Shown: one piece after another, positions 61,532-64,000 of the stretch
How positions within the stretch are numbered: position 1 is the first letter of the stretch
Layout: every line of letters starts with the position of its first letter
DNA from: Drouetiella hepatica Uher 2000/2452
GTDB taxonomy: Bacteria > Cyanobacteriota > Cyanobacteriia > Elainellales > Elainellaceae
Reading direction: 5' to 3'
Assembly: GCA_019359505.1 (NCBI GenBank)
Contig: JAHHHD010000003.1
Coordinates: 244,341 to 308,340, forward strand
Length of the DNA: 64,000 nucleotides
The notes under the pieces: generated by a model
Databases searched by the model: none
What the model saw: only the letters and a program-made list of their open reading frames with translations
Told to the model about the DNA's origin: nothing
Program-made: the position numbers and the translations under genes

Positions 61532-62992
61532 ATGACGCTTTCGTTTAATAGTCTTGGTCTGTCTGAAACCGTTGTTCGCCACCTGGAAAAAACAGGATTT
61601 ACGGAGCCAACCGCGATTCAGGCGCAAGCCATTCCTCACCTGCTGGCTGGGCGCGATGTCGTCGGTCAGGCGCAAACAGGTACAGGTAAAACAGCCGCTT
61701 TCTCGCTGCCCTTGCTGGAGCGGATTGACCTCAACAGCAACGCCGTTCAGGCGCTCATTCTCACCCCAACCCGTGAGCTTGCTGTTCAGGTGCATCAATC
61801 CATGCGCACCTTTAGCGAAGATCGCCGCCTACAAATTCTGCCAATTTACGGCGGTCAAGCGATCGACCTGCAAATTCGTCGTCTGCAGCGCGGCGTTCAG
61901 GTGGTCGTGGGCACCCCCGGACGAGTGCTGGATCTGCTGAAGCGCGGCGACCTCAAGCTTAATCACCTCAGCTGGCTGGTGCTAGATGAGGCAGATGAAA
62001 TGCTGAACATGGGCTTTATTCAAGATGTCGAAAGGATTCTGGCACAGGCTCCCGCCGAACGCCAAACTGCTTTCTTCTCAGCAACTATGGAGCCTTCCAT
62101 TCGAGCTTTGGCGGCTAAGTTCTTGCGATCGCCCGTCACCGTCACGGTTGAGCAGCCCAAGGCAGCTCCCACTCGAATCAATCAGGTGGTCTATATCGTG
62201 CCACGCGGCTGGACGAAGAGCAGAGCACTTCAGCCCATCTTAGAAATGGAAGATCCAGAGTCGGCTCTGATCTTTGTCCGCACCCGCAAAGCTGCTGCCG
62301 ATCTGACTCGTCAGTTGCAGTCTGCAGGGCACAGCGTCGACGAGTATCATGGCGACTTGAGCCAATCCCAGCGAGAGCGTCTGCTGCTTCGCTTCCGTCA
62401 GCGTCAAGTGCGCTGGGTTGTGGCGACTGACATCGCAGCTCGTGGGCTGCACGTAGAAGATCTCACCCATGTGATCAACTACGATATGCCTGACAGCGTT
62501 GAGAACTACGTTCACCGGATTGGACGGACGGGTAGGGCAGGCAAGGAGGGCGTAGCCATCTCGCTGCTCCATGCTCTTGATAAGCGTAAGCTGCGAGATA
62601 TCGAACACCACATTCGTCAGCGCTTGGAAATCGGCACCATTCCAACCCGTGCCCAAATTGAGGCTCGTCATCTACACAAATTGCAAGAGCAGCTCCGTGA
62701 AGCCCTTACGGGTGAGCGCATGGCTTCCTTCTTGCCGATCATCTCTCAACTCAGCGAGGAGTTTGATCCCCATACGATTGCAGCAGCAGCTCTACAGATG
62801 GCGTATGACCAAATTCGCCCAAGTTGGATGCGGGTTGATCAGCCTGGTAATGATGACGGCATGATGATGGACGAACCCAGACAGCGCAGCTATGGTGGCG
62901 GTCACGGCGGCGGTCACGGTGGCGGTCACGGCGGTCCCAAGTCCAAGCCTATTGTCAAGAAAGACAAGCCCCGCATTCCTTCTAAGCCGTAG
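61532..62992 (+). CDS. DEAD-box RNA helicase (CrhR-like)
   Basis: A 486-residue ATP-dependent RNA helicase. The motifs are in order: Q motif FTEPTAIQ, I AQTGTGKT (47-54), Ia PTRELA, II DEAD (152-155), III SAT (183-185), V ATDIAARGLHV and VI HRIGRTGR. A C-terminal extension ends in a glycine-histidine tail (GGGHGGGHGGGHGG) encoded by 12-bp repeats. AAAGGAGTTTTCA gives a strong ribosome site. Its length and its position behind rimO fit CrhR, the redox- and cold-responsive helicase; the specific name is inference. Confidence 0.93.
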   Translation: MTLSFNSLGLSETVVRHLEKTGFTEPTAIQAQAIPHLLAGRDVVGQAQTGTGKTAAFSLPLLERIDLNSNAVQALILTPTRELAVQVHQSMRTFSEDRRLQILPIYGGQAIDLQIRRLQRGVQVVVGTPGRVLDLLKRGDLKLNHLSWLVLDEADEMLNMGFIQDVERILAQAPAERQTAFFSATMEPSIRALAAKFLRSPVTVTVEQPKAAPTRINQVVYIVPRGWTKSRALQPILEMEDPESALIFVRTRKAAADLTRQLQSAGHSVDEYHGDLSQSQRERLLLRFRQRQVRWVVATDIAARGLHVEDLTHVINYDMPDSVENYVHRIGRTGRAGKEGVAISLLHALDKRKLRDIEHHIRQRLEIGTIPTRAQIEARHLHKLQEQLREALTGERMASFLPIISQLSEEFDPHTIAAAALQMAYDQIRPSWMRVDQPGNDDGMMMDEPRQRSYGGGHGGGHGGGHGGPKSKPIVKKDKPRIPSKP

Positions 62993-62997
62993 AGTTT

Positions 62998-63049
62998 GAG
63001 GTGTACTGCTTGCGCCTCTTGGTACGAGCAGTACACCTCTCAGTTTTTA
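62998..63049 (+). terminator. Rho-independent terminator after deaD
   Basis: GAGGTGTACTGCT (62998-63010) and AGCAGTACACCTC (63027-63039) form a 13-bp perfect stem with a 16-base loop, followed by TCAGTTTTT. It closes the rimO-deaD unit 6 bases after the stop and precedes the exonuclease start. Confidence 0.85.
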
Positions 63050-63061
63050 GGAACTTCCTCT

Positions 63062-63841
63062 ATGCTTTCTTCTGAGTTGCTGCGTTACTACCGTTGGGTT
63101 AGCCAACAGCCCCTGGCGATCGTCGATGTGGAGACCACAGGGCGATATGCCACCACCAGTCGCCTGACAGAGATTTCTGTGATTCGGGCGACTTTGGCTG
63201 AAGGGGTTCTTGAGCAGCAGACGAGCCTGATCAATCCCCAAGAGCGAATTCCTGCAAAGATTGTTCAATTTACGGGCATTTCTCAGGCAATGGTGGAGAC
63301 TGCACCCCTCGCCGCTGAGATTCTTCCCACCTTTTTGCCGCTGCTCAACAGCGGCATTTTGGCGGCTCATAACCTTGAGTTTGATTATGGTTTCTTGCAG
63401 ACAGCGTTTGCCCGATTGGGTTTAGCCTTCGATCGCCCAGAGGATCAGCAGCTTTGCACGGTTCAGCTCTCTCGGCTAATGCTGCCGGATTTGCCCTCTC
63501 GCAGTTTGCCTGATCTGGTGCGCCATTTCCAATTTAACGTGGGCAAATCTCACCGCGCTGCCGCCGATACCCTCGCCTGTTGGCTATTGGCTGAGCAACT
63601 GCTCACTGAAATTAACGCCGAAGAGGATCAGGTGCTGCTGGCTCGATTTGCACGACAGTGGTTGCCCCTCAAATATGCGGCGCGGCTATTGGGCTGTTCG
63701 CAAGCTGAAGGGCGATCCCGCCTTGCAGAGGTAGCCTCGCGGTTTGTGGGTCGCGGGAGCAGTGGCACTTGGATGTACCGACGGGGCGATGTGGAGAAAG
63801 TATTCTACGAGCAGCAAGAGAATCAGCTTTCCTTGCTGTAA
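63062..63841 (+). CDS. DEDDh-family 3'-5' exonuclease (DnaQ-like)
   Basis: A 259-residue protein. Exo I is VDVETTG with Asp22 and Glu24, Exo II is HNLEFDYGF and Exo III is HRAAADTLA, completing the DEDDh set. The C-terminal part (about 185-259) has LPLKYAARLLGCSQAEGRS and GRGSSGTWMYRRGDVEKVFYEQ, which looks like an added DNA-binding module. It could act in repair or as a proofreading-type nuclease. The ATG at 63062 is chosen; a longer reading would include the terminator. Confidence 0.88.
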   Translation: MLSSELLRYYRWVSQQPLAIVDVETTGRYATTSRLTEISVIRATLAEGVLEQQTSLINPQERIPAKIVQFTGISQAMVETAPLAAEILPTFLPLLNSGILAAHNLEFDYGFLQTAFARLGLAFDRPEDQQLCTVQLSRLMLPDLPSRSLPDLVRHFQFNVGKSHRAAADTLACWLLAEQLLTEINAEEDQVLLARFARQWLPLKYAARLLGCSQAEGRSRLAEVASRFVGRGSSGTWMYRRGDVEKVFYEQQENQLSLL

Positions 63842-63844
63842 AGG

Positions 63845-64000
63845 TGGCGTTGCTTTTACGCGATTCAGCACTGCCCTCAGGGCGAACGCATCTTAACCAC
63901 ACAAGACCTTGAGCAAATAGTCTTCATCCCAACCCGCTCGCAACCGTTTATTCTTGATGCCAAGCTTTGCAGTGGTCTCTTGGGTGAGCAGGTTGAGAGC
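63845..64000 (-). mobile_element. ISAs1-like insertion sequence, 3' end
   Basis: The tip GGCGTTGCTTTTACGCGATT (63845) is followed by CAGCACTGCCCTCAGGGCG and the transposase stop at 63893. The element continues past the window edge. The GGCGTTGCT tip is shared with the MITEs at 22949 and 40705. Confidence 0.7.
63893..64000 (-). CDS. ISAs1-family transposase, C-terminal end (partial)
   Basis: The minus-strand frame from the window edge to TAA at 63893-63895 encodes 35 residues, including [17 protein letters not shown] and ending LKVLCG. That tail (K.KRL.AGWD..YLLK.L) is characteristic of ISAs1-family transposases as I know them. The N-terminal part lies outside the window. It is probably an intact IS, but this cannot be seen. 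Confidence 0.75.
   Translation of the reverse strand, partial: ALNLLTQETTAKLGIKNKRLRAGWDEDYLLKVLCG

Overview
The window looks like chromosomal DNA of a cyanobacterium, probably a filamentous non-heterocystous Leptolyngbya-like lineage (the genus is inference). The octamer GCGATCGC and its core CGATCG, a cyanobacterial hallmark, recur throughout. The gene content fits: btpA (photosystem I biogenesis), glcE and glcF (photorespiratory glycolate dehydrogenase), a DUF1816 protein, gvpF and gvpG (gas vesicles), an RppA/RppB two-component pair, a VKOR-thioredoxin fusion and a rimO-deaD pair. No rRNA, tRNA, CRISPR array or prophage was seen.

Layout. 1-6.3 kb: the 3' end of a gene, an unrecognised 189-residue protein, a protealysin-like M4 protease, a small unknown protein, a DUF1816 protein and a solitary HTH-NACHT STAND ATPase (candidate anti-phage NLR-like protein). 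6.9-9.6 kb: alpha/beta hydrolase, glutathione S-transferase and FMN-binding oxidoreductase genes behind a promoter carrying two TetR-style palindromes. 9.7-12 kb: gvpG and gvpF without other gvp genes, a decayed DevA-type ABC ATPase and a MOSC protein. 12-19 kb: ileS, a short RTX-repeat protein, glcF and glcE. 19-28.7 kb: a GT25-like protein, a response regulator with a degenerate receiver, a coupled lipoprotein phosphatase/Tat aldo-keto reductase pair, an exported beta-propeller, a small membrane protein divergent from rppA-rppB, an exported unknown and map. 28.8-35.3 kb: ClC channel, GT2-GtrA fusion and a GT39-like membrane glycosyltransferase. 35.4-39.5 kb: phosphate genes pitA, pstC, pstA and a PhoB/SphR-type regulator. 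39.6-45.7 kb: a desaturase, an IS5 remnant, an AraC-regulator pseudogene and a siderophore uptake operon (exbB-exbD-two FecCD permeases-fecE). 46.5-53.9 kb: AI-2E-family permease, aroB, a B12-binding radical SAM protein, a TPR protein and gamma-glutamyltransferase. 54-64 kb: exported unknown, ABC-2 exporter, VKOR, btpA, rimO-deaD, a DEDDh exonuclease and the C-terminus of an ISAs1-like transposase.

Intergenic space is crowded with small palindromic elements of at least six families. Several recur at distant sites with paired substitutions that keep their hairpins intact. Genes also carry in-frame 12-18 bp tandem duplications, often at their 3' ends. No single wholly new system stands out. The best leads are the solitary NACHT protein, the TetR-operator detoxification operon, the degenerate-receiver regulator, the orphan gvpF-gvpG pair, the siderophore operon whose regulator is broken, and the covarying palindromic elements.
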